The notes beneath the pieces were generated by a model that saw only the letters and a program-made list of their open reading frames with translations, did not search any database and was not told the origin of the DNA. A stretch of DNA of 64,000 bases. Source: Galdieria sulphuraria. Taxonomy: Eukaryota; Rhodophyta; Bangiophyceae; Galdieriales; Galdieriaceae. Position 1 is the stretch's first letter. Each line of letters starts with the position of its first letter. The stretch lies in NCBI RefSeq assembly GCF_000341285.1, contig NW_005178473.1, positions 124,001 through 188,000 of the forward strand, given 5' to 3'. Below are positions 49,533 through 59,508 of the stretch, piece by piece. A program made the position numbers and the translations under genes.

Positions 49533-50802
49533 CTAACCTTTTGAATAGCTAAATCGGTGCAATAAATATAATAACGAAGATGCAACAGCTGCACCACAAG
49601 AGCATGCTAGAGCATAATTAAACCATTGAACAGTTTTCTGACGGCCTTGAGAAGAGAAAAATAGCATACTATCTAAACTACCCGGTTTTACCTCGTCTTC
49701 CATCGAAGTCTTTCCATCCCGCCAAAGACGATAAGCAACTAAATGAGCACCCCGAAGACCTAAGTCTTCCACTAGGACAACATAAACTGGAATCTATCAA
49801 GTTTCGTCGATCAGAAAGTAGAAAATATTTATCAAGCGAACTTACCCGAGCCAGCTGTGGACTAACTCTACCCTTATTTTTAAAAGATTTCATAAAATTG
49901 CAGTTCAAATCCCTCAACCTCTCTATATTCTTTGGAGCAATACCACCACATATATATATACCCCCATAGGGAAGATACTTTAAAGCTACATTACCCACTT
50001 CTGAGCCATACAATTCGAACATGATCTCCATTGCCATTCCACAAAGTTTGTCATCGTACACAAGTGATCCTATTAATCTTGCACCCTCTACAGCCTTTAG
50101 AATTCTCTCATCATGTATCGGATTAATATCTTCCGGAAACTTTTCCCGTAGAAACTCGTAGATGTTTTCCAATCCCTTGCCACTTACAACTCGCTCAACA
50201 GACACGCGATTGGAGTTGAACTTTTTCGTAAGAAAAGTCAAGAGTTCACTATGAAGATCTGAGAGAGGAGCAAACTCAACGTGGCCTCCTTCGCTAGGCC
50301 AAGCTTCATATCTTCCTGCAGAAGGTGTTAAGAAACATTCCCCTAATCCAGTTCCAGCACCAATGCAGGCAATAGGAGCGCTATAGTTTGGAGAAGCTTC
50401 CTGAATTACGCAATATTCTTCTTCTTTTAAAGTAAGAACTCCATAACCGTTTGCTTGAAAATCATTAACGAGTACTACTGCGGGAATATCCAAAGACAGT
50501 TCCAGTTCCCTACCATCTATTATCCAGGCGTTCCGATTAGTGAAACTGACTCTATCATTAGTTACTGGTCCCGCTACTGCAAAACAAGCACTTGTAGGTC
50601 TTACATGTCTGCCCAGAACTTTGCTTGCTTCGTTGAGAAATTGCGTCACTACGGCAGCAAAGTGATCAAAACCTTCATTCTTAAAGTTTTCCGAGTACAA
50701 GGCGTGATGCTTTCGAATGTCGTCTTCAACTCCGCTTACTTCAAACAGTGAAAAACGTGAGTTTGTACCTCCAATGTCTCCAACAAGAAAAACTGCAGAC
50801 AT
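49533..50802 (-). CDS. GLK: Bacterial-type glucokinase (Glk family) with C-terminal membrane anchor
   Basis: This ROK-unrelated Glk-family enzyme phosphorylates glucose with ATP. Exon 1 starts at 50802 with AVFLVGDIGGTNSRFSLFEV (phosphate 1 loop), then CFAVAGPVTNDRVSFTNRNA, VLVNDFQANGYGV (catalytic Asp), CIGAGTGLGECFL, WPSEGGHVEFAP and YGGIYICGGIAPK. A 52-nt intron (about 49793-49845) joins to IPVYVVLVEDLGLRGAHLVA, the usual C-terminus. The protein then continues for about 60 residues to a hydrophobic helix (ALACSCGAAVASSLLYLL) and a short basic tail HRFSYSKG. That layout is a tail anchor, such as for the mitochondrial or plastid outer membrane, and is not part of the Glk family. Eukaryotic hexokinases are unrelated in domain layout. 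Confidence 0.88.
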
Positions 50803-51083
50803 TGCACTTCACCAGACTCTAATTGTGAAGAGTTCAAGTTTTGCAATCAATCCTAATTTGGCCACAGGCATTCATTCATTCTATCTGTTGATAGTTGATA
50901 CATATCTAAGTATATATTTGTAGGCAAAGCGGAGAGAAACTTGAAAGTATGAAATATTTTTCGTGAAATAGAATTTTACAAAAAACGTGTTTATCTTTCC
51001 CAGTAGGTTACAATGGCTTGTTCTACTCCTAATCCTCTTTCCAAGGAACACACTCATTTAGGAATTATCTGAGGACAAACTAC

Positions 51084-52056
51084 TCATCGAACTTCTTGAG
51101 CATGTCCGTAGTAACGATTAATAAACGAAGTCTTGCAGGTACTGATATCTGGCTCATTGCCTTGAGGGTAAAACTTAATGACACGTTGGCTTCTTAAAGA
51201 ATCTTTATCTTCTTCGGATAGATTATCCAGTACTTTTCTCTTTCTCTCATTCTCTTCTCTCTTCTTCCTTTTAGTGCTCTTGACTTCAGAAAGGATACTC
51301 TCCTTAAGAGACATTGCAACACTTTCAGGAAGCTCCTCTTCTTTAAGTTTTTCCGAAACAAATTCTTCCAAGTCGTCTAGTTCCCAGTCATATTCAAATA
51401 CAAGAGGTTGGTTACGACCTGGAACTTCGGCGACTACGTTTACAGTTGTTTCTAAATCTGTGTCGTCCTCTTGTTTATCTGGATTCACAATATACGGTAA
51501 GACATATTCATATTTCTTCAACGAATCTTGACTCAAGTTACGAAGTCCTGCTCTTCTTTGTTCACATTTGAGGACATATATTCGCGGTTTAAACTTCTCA
51601 GGACTCTTCCTGAAATACTTCAGTGCAATATTCATAAAACACAAAGATAAAAGCTTACAGAATATTACTAGGAATGAAAGGATACCAACCCATTTTCATT
51701 CGTTCCATTGGGACTATTTCTTCTTCGACACGTTGGACTGACTTGATACCTACGAAGGATGGAGGCGGTTTCTTGCTTTGGATGGCAACGATAGCCGGAA
51801 TAGGAACAACTGTTTCCTTTTGGTGAACTTTGATAAGCTGAGCTATTCAACAAAGAGGCAAAACTTAACGCCCAAGATTGAATCTACAAGACATGCCACT
51901 TACGCTCAGTACAGCCAAACAGATAAACCTTCCCTGACGACAGATCACCTTCCTCGAGAGCTTCATCTAAGTGGCCAAAGTCCCAATCAATCTTTGCAAC
52001 TTCTCCAAACTGGTCCCAGTCTGTTCCAGCCAAAAACACTTCCTTCCAAACATTCA
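51084..52056 (-). CDS. Conserved eukaryotic protein of unknown function
   Basis: Three exons join in frame, with introns at about 51848-51910 and 51609-51656, giving about 280 aa. The N-terminal half reads VFLAGTDWDQFGEVAKIDWD, EEGDLSSGKVYLFGCTE, FVGIKSVQRVEEEIVPM and MKMGWYPFIP. The C-terminal half is charged and helical, with a basic patch TKRKKREENERKRK, and ends in ISTCKTSFINRYYGHAQEV. The pattern of well-spaced aromatic and glycine motifs and the INRYYGxA ending look like a conserved eukaryotic family, but I cannot name it. The basic patch suggests nuclear location. The gene is head to head with the next gene, with 48 nt between start codons. Confidence 0.75.
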
Positions 52057-52104
52057 TCTGTCAATACTTCTTTATTGTATGATTGGATTTAGTATCAATT
52101 CGGT
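52057..52104. promoter_or_regulatory. 48-nt divergent promoter with inverted CCAAT box
   Basis: The start codons of two divergent genes are 48 nt apart. ATTGG, the complement of CCAAT, lies at 52082-52086. Core promoter elements for both genes must lie here or within coding sequence. Confidence 0.45.
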
Positions 52105-53889
52105 ATGAATACGGACAGCTTTGATGTTGAAGTAGACATAGACAACGTATTTGAGGTGTTATTGATTGCAAATAGAGACTTTGTAGACAAGAAAGACCTT
52201 GTTTTTTGCTTTCGTAAAGCCTGGAAAGACTTGGGCTTAGACGAGGCTTTCCTTTTAGAAAGAGAATGTGACATAAATACGTTGCAGCTAGTTATGAACT
52301 TAATTAGGAAGTCTTGTGAGGCAAAGGAAGAAAACCGGAAAACTTTCATTCCAGCTTTTTTTGAATTTATCTTACAAAATATTGTGTTTTCAGAAGAGTT
52401 GAAAGATTTCGACGAAGTTGAAAGTTTGCTAAAGAAATTATTGGAATATTCTTTTTCGCTTCTATTACAAGGCTATGGGGAAGATTTAAGCTGGCTCGGT
52501 GAAGTCGAAGTGTCTCTTCTCCGTATAGCCTTTTTCTTATTTGTCAAAGTGTTAAAGGTTCCTGAGAAACGGTCCAAAACACTGGGCAACTTTGCACCTG
52601 AAATTTTTTACATATGCTTGTTTCTCTGTTATTGGCGATCACCTGAGAATATATCTTGGATTCAAGAGCAGGAAATTGCAAAGGACAAGATAAATATTTC
52701 AGAGAAAGGTCCAGATGTAGTTGATAAGAAGAATTCCGCCTATTGGACATGTATTCGTTGCATTCAAATTTTAGGCATTCACAAAAGAGTTGACAACGTT
52801 CAATCCCTTGTCGGTCAGCTTTGGCCTGCATTGCAACCTATCTTTGTAAAGGCACTCAAATATGAAGACTATCAACGAAAGGATAATATCTTATCAGAGC
52901 ATCCAAGTTTTTTATCCCACTTAATCAAATATTCTTTATCGTTGATGAATGTTGAAGAACTTGAAGGTCATATATCATCCATTTTAAGGTTGCTGGTACC
53001 GTTATCACAAGATTTTGACAGGCAGCGGCGTCTTCAAACCATTGAAAGTTTCCAGTTACTCATTCATCGTTGCTCTTCCTCCGTAGTTGAAGAGCACAAG
53101 TCTTCATTCTATATTATTTTACGGGTTCTTTGCCGTTTTCGAGAACCTGGTTTGATAGATACTTTACTTTCGTGTATTATTCAGTTCATTCAAAAAATCA
53201 AAGCTCATTCAAAGGACTGTTTTGATGAGTCATGTACTTCAGAATTCTATGAGTTACTTGATGCGGTGATTGACCTTGTATCGTATTGCACCCTCGGTTC
53301 ATCATCCTTTGCAATCAGTATGAACGAACTTCGTCGTGTTGTTTGCTTTCATCTCGCCTCCTTCATTCAGGTTGTCGATAAGCGGATATATGCTCGTCTG
53401 CAACGTTTGTTGCCCTGTATTTGTGAGTTATTAGAGAAAACTTGCTCGTCAAACAAGGGTATAGAAACAAATAGTTTTCAAAATACAGCAGAAGCTCTCC
53501 AGTTCTTGTTAGTTATATCCCAGCCCTTCATTCCGTTTTATCTACAAACCCTTATTGGAAGTATCTTGACCTGCATTTCAACTGCCAAAACATTTATGAA
53601 TATTGAAGGTTATGATATTGTCTCTATCAAATGCATTGAATTGTTGGATATTGTTCGTGTAAATTCAGAGCCTAGTATATTTTGGAATTGCATAAACGAA
53701 AGTGAAGAGATTGGAAAGGAACCGCCCGGTGTGGACGGAGTTACTGAGTGGATTGTTCAGTATCGGAGACATGTAGTTAATTCTAAACATCATTTTGGTT
53801 CCCTCGAGAAACTGCATTTGGATACTTTTGATGACTTGTTTGAGAATTCTTCGAATCCTTTCAAACTCTTTCTTCAAATATCCTTGTAG
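52105..53889 (+). CDS. HEAT/ARM-like helical protein, 594 aa, function unknown
   Basis: One intronless frame of 594 codons. The sequence is almost entirely predicted helix, with repeating Leu/Ile/Phe-rich amphipathic pairs (EVEVSLLRIAFFLFVKVL, SSILRLLVPLSQDF, RLQTIESFQLLIHRCSSSV, IDTLLSCIIQFIQKI, ARLQRLLPCICELLEKT). No signal or membrane anchor stands out. This is the look of an ARM/HEAT solenoid. TTI2, a co-chaperone subunit for PIKK kinases, has similar size and composition and would be a guess; I cannot cite a diagnostic motif. The ATG at 52105 is the first in frame and lies 48 nt from the divergent partner's start. Confidence 0.7.
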   Translation: MNTDSFDVEVDIDNVFEVLLIANRDFVDKKDLVFCFRKAWKDLGLDEAFLLERECDINTLQLVMNLIRKSCEAKEENRKTFIPAFFEFILQNIVFSEELKDFDEVESLLKKLLEYSFSLLLQGYGEDLSWLGEVEVSLLRIAFFLFVKVLKVPEKRSKTLGNFAPEIFYICLFLCYWRSPENISWIQEQEIAKDKINISEKGPDVVDKKNSAYWTCIRCIQILGIHKRVDNVQSLVGQLWPALQPIFVKALKYEDYQRKDNILSEHPSFLSHLIKYSLSLMNVEELEGHISSILRLLVPLSQDFDRQRRLQTIESFQLLIHRCSSSVVEEHKSSFYIILRVLCRFREPGLIDTLLSCIIQFIQKIKAHSKDCFDESCTSEFYELLDAVIDLVSYCTLGSSSFAISMNELRRVVCFHLASFIQVVDKRIYARLQRLLPCICELLEKTCSSNKGIETNSFQNTAEALQFLLVISQPFIPFYLQTLIGSILTCISTAKTFMNIEGYDIVSIKCIELLDIVRVNSEPSIFWNCINESEEIGKEPPGVDGVTEWIVQYRRHVVNSKHHFGSLEKLHLDTFDDLFENSSNPFKLFLQISL

Positions 53890-54210
53890 AAGAATATGGA
53901 ATAAGTTATCTGCAAACTATAATATTTCACACAAAGTTGATGAAGTAATCAATATTTGGTAAGTTTGTAAGGTTCAACATGGGACCAGAGTCCGATACTG
54001 TGGATTCTACTTTCCTTTGATGACACAATACTCTTTGCTCATTTTATAAATTTTATTGTTACGACAAAGTTTGAGAGGTTCTTTACCATGAACTTATTAT
54101 ACCTTTGTATAATTCCTTGTAGATGTTTCTGGTAGGCTATCCAATACAATTTTCTTTAAAATATGGTCACGTAGTTGCCTATTCCGGTACGATGCCTTTG
54201 ACTAATGCAT

Positions 54211-55626
54211 TCACAAATCCTTCAAAAACGAATCAACTATTATGCTGACTAAGTAACGCATCACCAACCATAAAATATTACGAATTTCTTGTTCTCTAAG
54301 TTTTAAAAATCCATAGAAAACGCCGTAATGAAATTGCTGTTCGAAAGTTTTCTTCGATAATTGAACCTTGCGTAGGCGTCAAATATGATTGCATGTTAAA
54401 GACTTGAAGCTACTCAAACCTCGTATTCTATAAAAGAATCTTCGAGCGATTTCCCGGGACTATCCGTAGAATACTGGAGAAGACGACGAAATAGATCATA
54501 CGATTCCAAAACAGAGTTCACTGACTGTACATCTTCTGCTCGAGAGAGTTTCAATGTACCCTCAGGAACCTAGTCATAAGTGAAAATCAGCACATTGAAG
54601 GCACAAGTAGTTCTCGTACGAGGCTTCCAATGGAAGGGTACAAGTTTTCTCTTGCCTCTCGACTTAACTTGGATCCTGTTTTTCATTGAGTTACTGCAAC
54701 TGCCTATGTGCAACACAACTTTACCTAAAGAGTTCAAAGTAATATTGATAATTCTTCTGTCAGCTTCAAACTGCAAGATTTCGCACATGATTTTCTCTGT
54801 GGCTAAAACAAACCATTATTAACCGATCGACGATAACAACGCCATGACAAGTACTTACTTCCACCAAGACTGCAACAAAATTGATAGAAATCTTCAAGAT
54901 AGGCCTTGTATAGAATATTGCGAATAATTTCAATGTTCGTTTCTGTCAAGTCATCAAAAGATACACATTCCGCAAAATAGGGTGCCAGTGGCGTGTCAAC
55001 TAAGATTTCCCGATAAAGCTCTTCAGGTGTAGACACAATTGACAGAGTTGACTACGAAAACAGTCAGTTCAATGAAAACTTTTGATAACACTGAGTTACC
55101 ATCGCTGGAAAACTACCAAGAGTGTTGCACTTTTCTAGAAGCTCCCCAATATCCCTCTCGTGCAAAGTTCCTGTCACCAGCAACACCAAGTTATCGATCA
55201 TGTATGGATAAGTCAAGTAGTCCAAAAATTTCGTAAGAGGGTTTGTACTTTGCGAACGAATATATTGAAAATCCGACACTAACTTGACGGAACACTTTTC
55301 CGCAATTATCGAAGCGGTGAGCGGACTAGGTTCGTCTTGTAACACCACTGAATATTCTGTTCCCTAACAAGCACTAGCTTAGTCAGTTCAAAAAAACTAT
55401 GAAACAAACTGAAACTCACGTTTAGGTGCATACGGACATCCTCCAAAGTCTCACATTGTGTCAAGTTGACATAGTCTACGGAAGAAAGCAACGACTAGAG
55501 TACAACGATTGGTAAGTATGATTTTCTAGAATCCACTCCAAGTCTTACGCTCTTATAACCACGAACGAGCGCTTCAATATAACCGTCATCAACGTTGAAT
55601 CCAATCAAGTCCCTAATGTCTTCCAT
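54211..55626 (-). CDS. VMA6: V-type ATPase subunit d (V0 sector)
   Basis: Subunit d couples the central stalk of the V1 motor to the proton-carrying c ring in the V0 sector of vacuolar ATPase. Exons join over several short introns. The start at 55626 gives [17 protein letters not shown], then [118 protein letters not shown] and [17 protein letters not shown]. All are hallmark blocks of this subunit. One intron (54570-54604) is only 35 nt. The protein ends VDSFLKDL with the stop at 54211. Length of about 350-360 aa is normal. It would energise the vacuole and other acidic organelles. Confidence 0.94.
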
Positions 55627-55742
55627 GTGTCGATACTTTTCACAACTTGGAACTGAGAATCCAATATGGTGGCCAAATGAACAATCGAATATCTATGGAC
55701 TGAATGAAAACAAACAGTTTTGTATCACAATCTTCAATTTTA

Positions 55743-56939
55743 CTAAGAAAAATTTGCATTTGGCATTTTAACGATTGCACGACCTACAATCTTTCGATTC
55801 TTCAAATCCTCATATGCTTGGTTGGCTTCATCCAACTCATAGACTGCAGTAATTGACTTCTTATAAGAATCGCTGGATGCAACTATTCTCACAATTTCTG
55901 GCATATCCGCTCGAACTCGAGCACCATATGAACCTGCAACTTGTAAACCTCGTCTTACCAACCTCTGAATATCTACCGAAGCAGTAGTTCCCGCAGGAGC
56001 AATACCAATAGCTACCACTTTGCCACTGTCTCGAATAATTTCCATGGCCAATTCGAAGGTTTGTCGAGTTCCCAAGGCCTCAAAAGCAATATCAACTCCC
56101 TCTCCTTCCGTCAGTTCTCTCACCTTTTGTACTATATCCTTATTATCAGAACGAAGAGTATGAGTCGCACCCATCAGTTTTGCCAACTCTAGTTTTTTAT
56201 CATCTATATCCAAAGCTAATATTTGAGATGCACCACTCAGTTTACTCCAGTTGATGACGTTTAAACCAATACCGCCAGCTGCAACAACTGCTACTCGCTG
56301 ACCGATTCGGACATCGGCATTATGACGAACTGCGCCATAACCAGTAAATACGGCACAACCAAGAATTGCCGAAGTATCTAGTGGCATATTTTGTGGAATA
56401 GGAAATACTGCAGTTGCAGGTACTACGCAATACTCTGCAAGGCCTCCCATAGAATACATCCAAATGGGAGACTTGTCTTCACGAAAAAGTCTGGTTTTGC
56501 CATCATACAACTGACCTTTTAAACGATTATAGTTGAAGAAGTTCTCACAAAGATCGTCTCTTCCCACAGAACACAAACGACACCATCCACAAGGCATGAT
56601 GAAGGAAGCAACTATTCTTTGGTTCTTTTTGAGCATCTCACTTTTCACTCCAGGACCTAACTCTTCAATTGTGCCCGAAATCTCGTGTCCTAATACTGCT
56701 GGAGTTGGAAACTTCACTTCACCCTTTATAACATGTAGATCTGTATGACAAACACCACAAGCCGCCACTTTTACGAGAACCTCACCGTCTTGAGGTTTCG
56801 GAATGGGTAAGATTTCTGTACGCATAGGTTGTCCTACACCAGGGAAAACACAAGCTTTCATAGTCGATAGTGACATTTTCTCTAGTTTCACAAAAGACCA
56901 GGCAATCCTACGAAACGGAGAGAAAAAGGATAAAGTCAT
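55743..56939 (-). CDS. Zinc-dependent medium-chain alcohol dehydrogenase
   Basis: One intronless frame of 398 codons. The catalytic-zinc ligands lie in ACGVCHTDLH and LGHEISGTI, and the structural-zinc Cys set is CGWCRLCSVGRDDLC. The Rossmann segment is VVAAGGIGLNVINW followed by ALDIDDKKLELAKLMGA, whose Asp indicates NAD rather than NADP. Other blocks are AILGCAVFTGYGAV and the closing KIVGRAIV. The enzyme oxidises an alcohol or reduces an aldehyde; substrate cannot be read from sequence. The first 26 residues (LSFFSPFRRIAWSFVKLEKM) could be an organellar leader or untranslated, since a second Met precedes the domain. Lack of introns amid intron-rich neighbours may indicate relatively recent acquisition, but other intronless genes occur here. 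Confidence 0.88.
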   Translation of the reverse strand: MTLSFFSPFRRIAWSFVKLEKMSLSTMKACVFPGVGQPMRTEILPIPKPQDGEVLVKVAACGVCHTDLHVIKGEVKFPTPAVLGHEISGTIEELGPGVKSEMLKKNQRIVASFIMPCGWCRLCSVGRDDLCENFFNYNRLKGQLYDGKTRLFREDKSPIWMYSMGGLAEYCVVPATAVFPIPQNMPLDTSAILGCAVFTGYGAVRHNADVRIGQRVAVVAAGGIGLNVINWSKLSGASQILALDIDDKKLELAKLMGATHTLRSDNKDIVQKVRELTEGEGVDIAFEALGTRQTFELAMEIIRDSGKVVAIGIAPAGTTASVDIQRLVRRGLQVAGSYGARVRADMPEIVRIVASSDSYKKSITAVYELDEANQAYEDLKNRKIVGRAIVKMPNANFS

Positions 56940-58235
56940 CAGTTTGGCGATTGGTCTTGGAGCTTTTCTACTTGGAGTTTCTCTTTGCCATTTCTTCCTA
57001 AATCGGAATTGGAAGCCATTGCATTGTCAGTGCATTTTATTGTTATCAGGTAGATAATGACAAGTTGCAGATCTGCCAACAAATATCATATAACTTGTGT
57101 CCTATAAATTTCATTCTAGTGATATCAAACTCAAGTTGAACACCTGCAACTCTTTTCCCAAAAATTGTCATAAGAAACTCTTTAGTGGCTCAACTCAGAA
57201 CCTTGCAAATGTTTGAAGACTTTTATAGAGGTTTTCTGTCAATTCTATGTTGAGAACAATTCTTGTCACCAAGAAATTTCAAATAACAATCCGACGGGAC
57301 AGAAAATTTTCAAAAAATAACGGTAAAGGTACAGAGTTTTCAAAGAATGCGATAAGTCACAAGTCTGCAAAAAACAGACAGTTTTTGAAATAGGCAACTT
57401 GAAAAGCACTCTGCCGATCATACCACCACCAATAGCTTATAAGACACGTTTACAAACAAAGATGAGCAAACTTCATAGGAAGTTGTTTATTGCAGTTTCT
57501 TTACAAAAATACAACAAGCTTGCTTTCAATAATAAACGAATTCAACTTGAGACTTGTTTCATGGTGTTTCCAACTATTAGCTGACTTGGAAGTGTGTTCA
57601 CAAGTCAACGTAACAACTGTTCATAACACGACAACCAACTATCACCAGGGCCTTGTTGTTTCTTTTCTATCCAAGACCCTGAACACTTCTATACTAGAGA
57701 GGAAAGATATTTAACACAACTCGTTGTTTGAAAAGGCAAGTGGAGATCATGTTGCCAAACTGCCATTCTTCTTGCGATGTATGATATACACAAAAAGTAT
57801 TCAACTTGGCGCTTTATGTTACAAAACTAAAAAACACTGTTTTCAGTTAACGAGAATAACAGTGTGAGTGTAGTTTTGTAGAAGAGTGTGAGAAACTGAA
57901 AGGCCTCGACATGGAGCAGGCTCAGTCACTGAAGAATCTAACCTTTACGCAACCCAAATAAGGCAAAATAACATATTTCGGAAACTAAAACCTAGAAACT
58001 AATGAAACCTTCGGTGCCTGAGAACTACAATCGATATCATTCCAATGTTATGAATGCACGACGGTGCAATAAACCGAAAAACTTTTATACATGTGAAGAA
58101 TCTGTTGTGTTTGAAACTTTGCAACAAGTTATGGAGACATTAGTAAAATAGATTGAATTACAAATGATCTTTAACCTAGAGAATCATATTACTCTAGATT
58201 TCAGTAGTTGGCAGTTTCTCTTGTGACTATTTCTA
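56940..58235. other. Long gene-poor stretch
   Basis: About 1.3 kb between the alcohol dehydrogenase start and the ITPase stop. Short plus-strand frames (57399-57584, 57490-57714) show no domain. The region is AT-rich and includes an inverted repeat at 57834-57865. It should contain the alcohol dehydrogenase promoter and perhaps unrecognised non-coding RNA. Confidence 0.45.
57834..57865. repeat. 8-bp perfect inverted repeat with 16-nt loop
   Basis: ACACTGTT (57834-57841) pairs with AACAGTGT (57858-57865) around a 16-nt loop. It could be a protein-binding palindrome or a transcript hairpin, or chance. Confidence 0.5.
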
Positions 58236-58925
58236 TTAGTTTGGACAAAGTATATTCTCAAGTAAGTAATTTTCTAGTTCTCTCAGCGCTTTGTAACGGT
58301 GTGACAACTGGTTTTTGACAACTTTATCCATCTCAGCATATGTATAAGAGGAACCTTCTGGTTGGAAAATAGGATCCCACCCGAAAACAGTAGGACCTCG
58401 GGCAGGAACTATTATGCCTTCCGTCCTACCGCATAGAACAACAGGTTCACTTTCTGAACCCAATGAAAAAGCAAAAATACACAGTGCATAAGCACTTTTA
58501 TCCTCAAAACCGTATAAAAGGCGATTAAGACCGTCGTGACCTAATTTCTGAAGAAACCATTTGATATAAGGTCCTGGCAATCCTTTCAGTGCGTTGAAAC
58601 ATAGGCAAGTGTCCTCCACCATAACGGGGCCTCCAACTGCTTTGGCTGCCAATCTACATTTTTCTTTCGCAATGTATTCTGGTTCACCTTGCAATTCTGG
58701 AAGATCAACTTGCTTACTTTCTACAGCAATCTTGTCCACTCTTGCAAGAATAGACCGTACTTCTTCTAACTTATTTTGGTTTCCCGTCACAAAGGTGATT
58801 TTTAGGTTTCTTCCAGCTTTCATATTTAACGTATTTTTGCCTACCAGATGAGTATGCTTGTTCTTACAACAATAGCGAAGATGTTCAAAAGATGAAGTTA
58901 GCCACCAACAAGAGACAAAATTCAT
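58236..58925 (-). CDS. ITPA: Inosine triphosphate pyrophosphatase (Ham1/ITPA family)
   Basis: ITPase hydrolyses ITP, dITP and XTP to monophosphates, clearing deaminated purines from nucleotide pools. Family blocks are [106 protein letters not shown]. The Ham1 catalytic acidic residues (VEDT) and the SHR motif near the C-terminus are intact. It is intronless. Translation from 58925 adds a 34-residue Cys/His-containing leader; the Met at 58823 gives the standard-length protein of 195 aa and is probably the main start, while the longer form could be organellar. Confidence 0.93.
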   Translation of the reverse strand: MNFVSCWWLTSSFEHLRYCCKNKHTHLVGKNTLNMKAGRNLKITFVTGNQNKLEEVRSILARVDKIAVESKQVDLPELQGEPEYIAKEKCRLAAKAVGGPVMVEDTCLCFNALKGLPGPYIKWFLQKLGHDGLNRLLYGFEDKSAYALCIFAFSLGSESEPVVLCGRTEGIIVPARGPTVFGWDPIFQPEGSSYTYAEMDKVVKNQLSHRYKALRELENYLLENILCPN

Positions 58926-59508
58926 TTCGACAATTTATATATTTCTCTCTTATCAATTGTCACCAAAAGGTTTACTTATCCCTATTGCGATGAAATGAAT
59001 AGTTTCAAAAAACAAAAGATATCATATGTCAGTACGAGAGTGTCTCCCAAAATCTCGTTTTCTAATAGTTGCATTTCCTCTCTTTGAGGTATTTACATGC
59101 TATCTATCTTGAAAGAAAGAGATGTTGAAAAGATTTCATGTTAAACAAGAAATCCTTGAATGCTTTATTCATTCTTCTCAAGTTTCTGTGACAAACGAAT
59201 GGATAGGATTACCAGCCCCAATAGATAACGTTGTTCGATCAAATGACGATGGACAAATTCTGAAACTCTGCGAGAGAGAATAATACAGATGACTATACTG
59301 CGGAACTCTTTGGTCAAATAGAATCTAAAACAGCATAGCTGTGACACAAATGACACGACATCGATAGGTTATTATCGACAACAGTTGATGTCTGTTTCAT
59401 TTCTGGGTTTACCACCTTTCAAAAGAATTAAAACACGATTTGCTAAAAATCTCGTAATGAATTCAAAATGCTTTAGGTAGATTTTTTGGTATAGGCAACA
59501 AAACTGTC
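58926..59508. other. Intergenic, divergent promoter region
   Basis: About 580 nt between the divergent ITPase and nucleolin-like genes. A 63-codon minus frame (59165-59356) has no recognisable content. Nothing else is visible. Confidence 0.45.
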
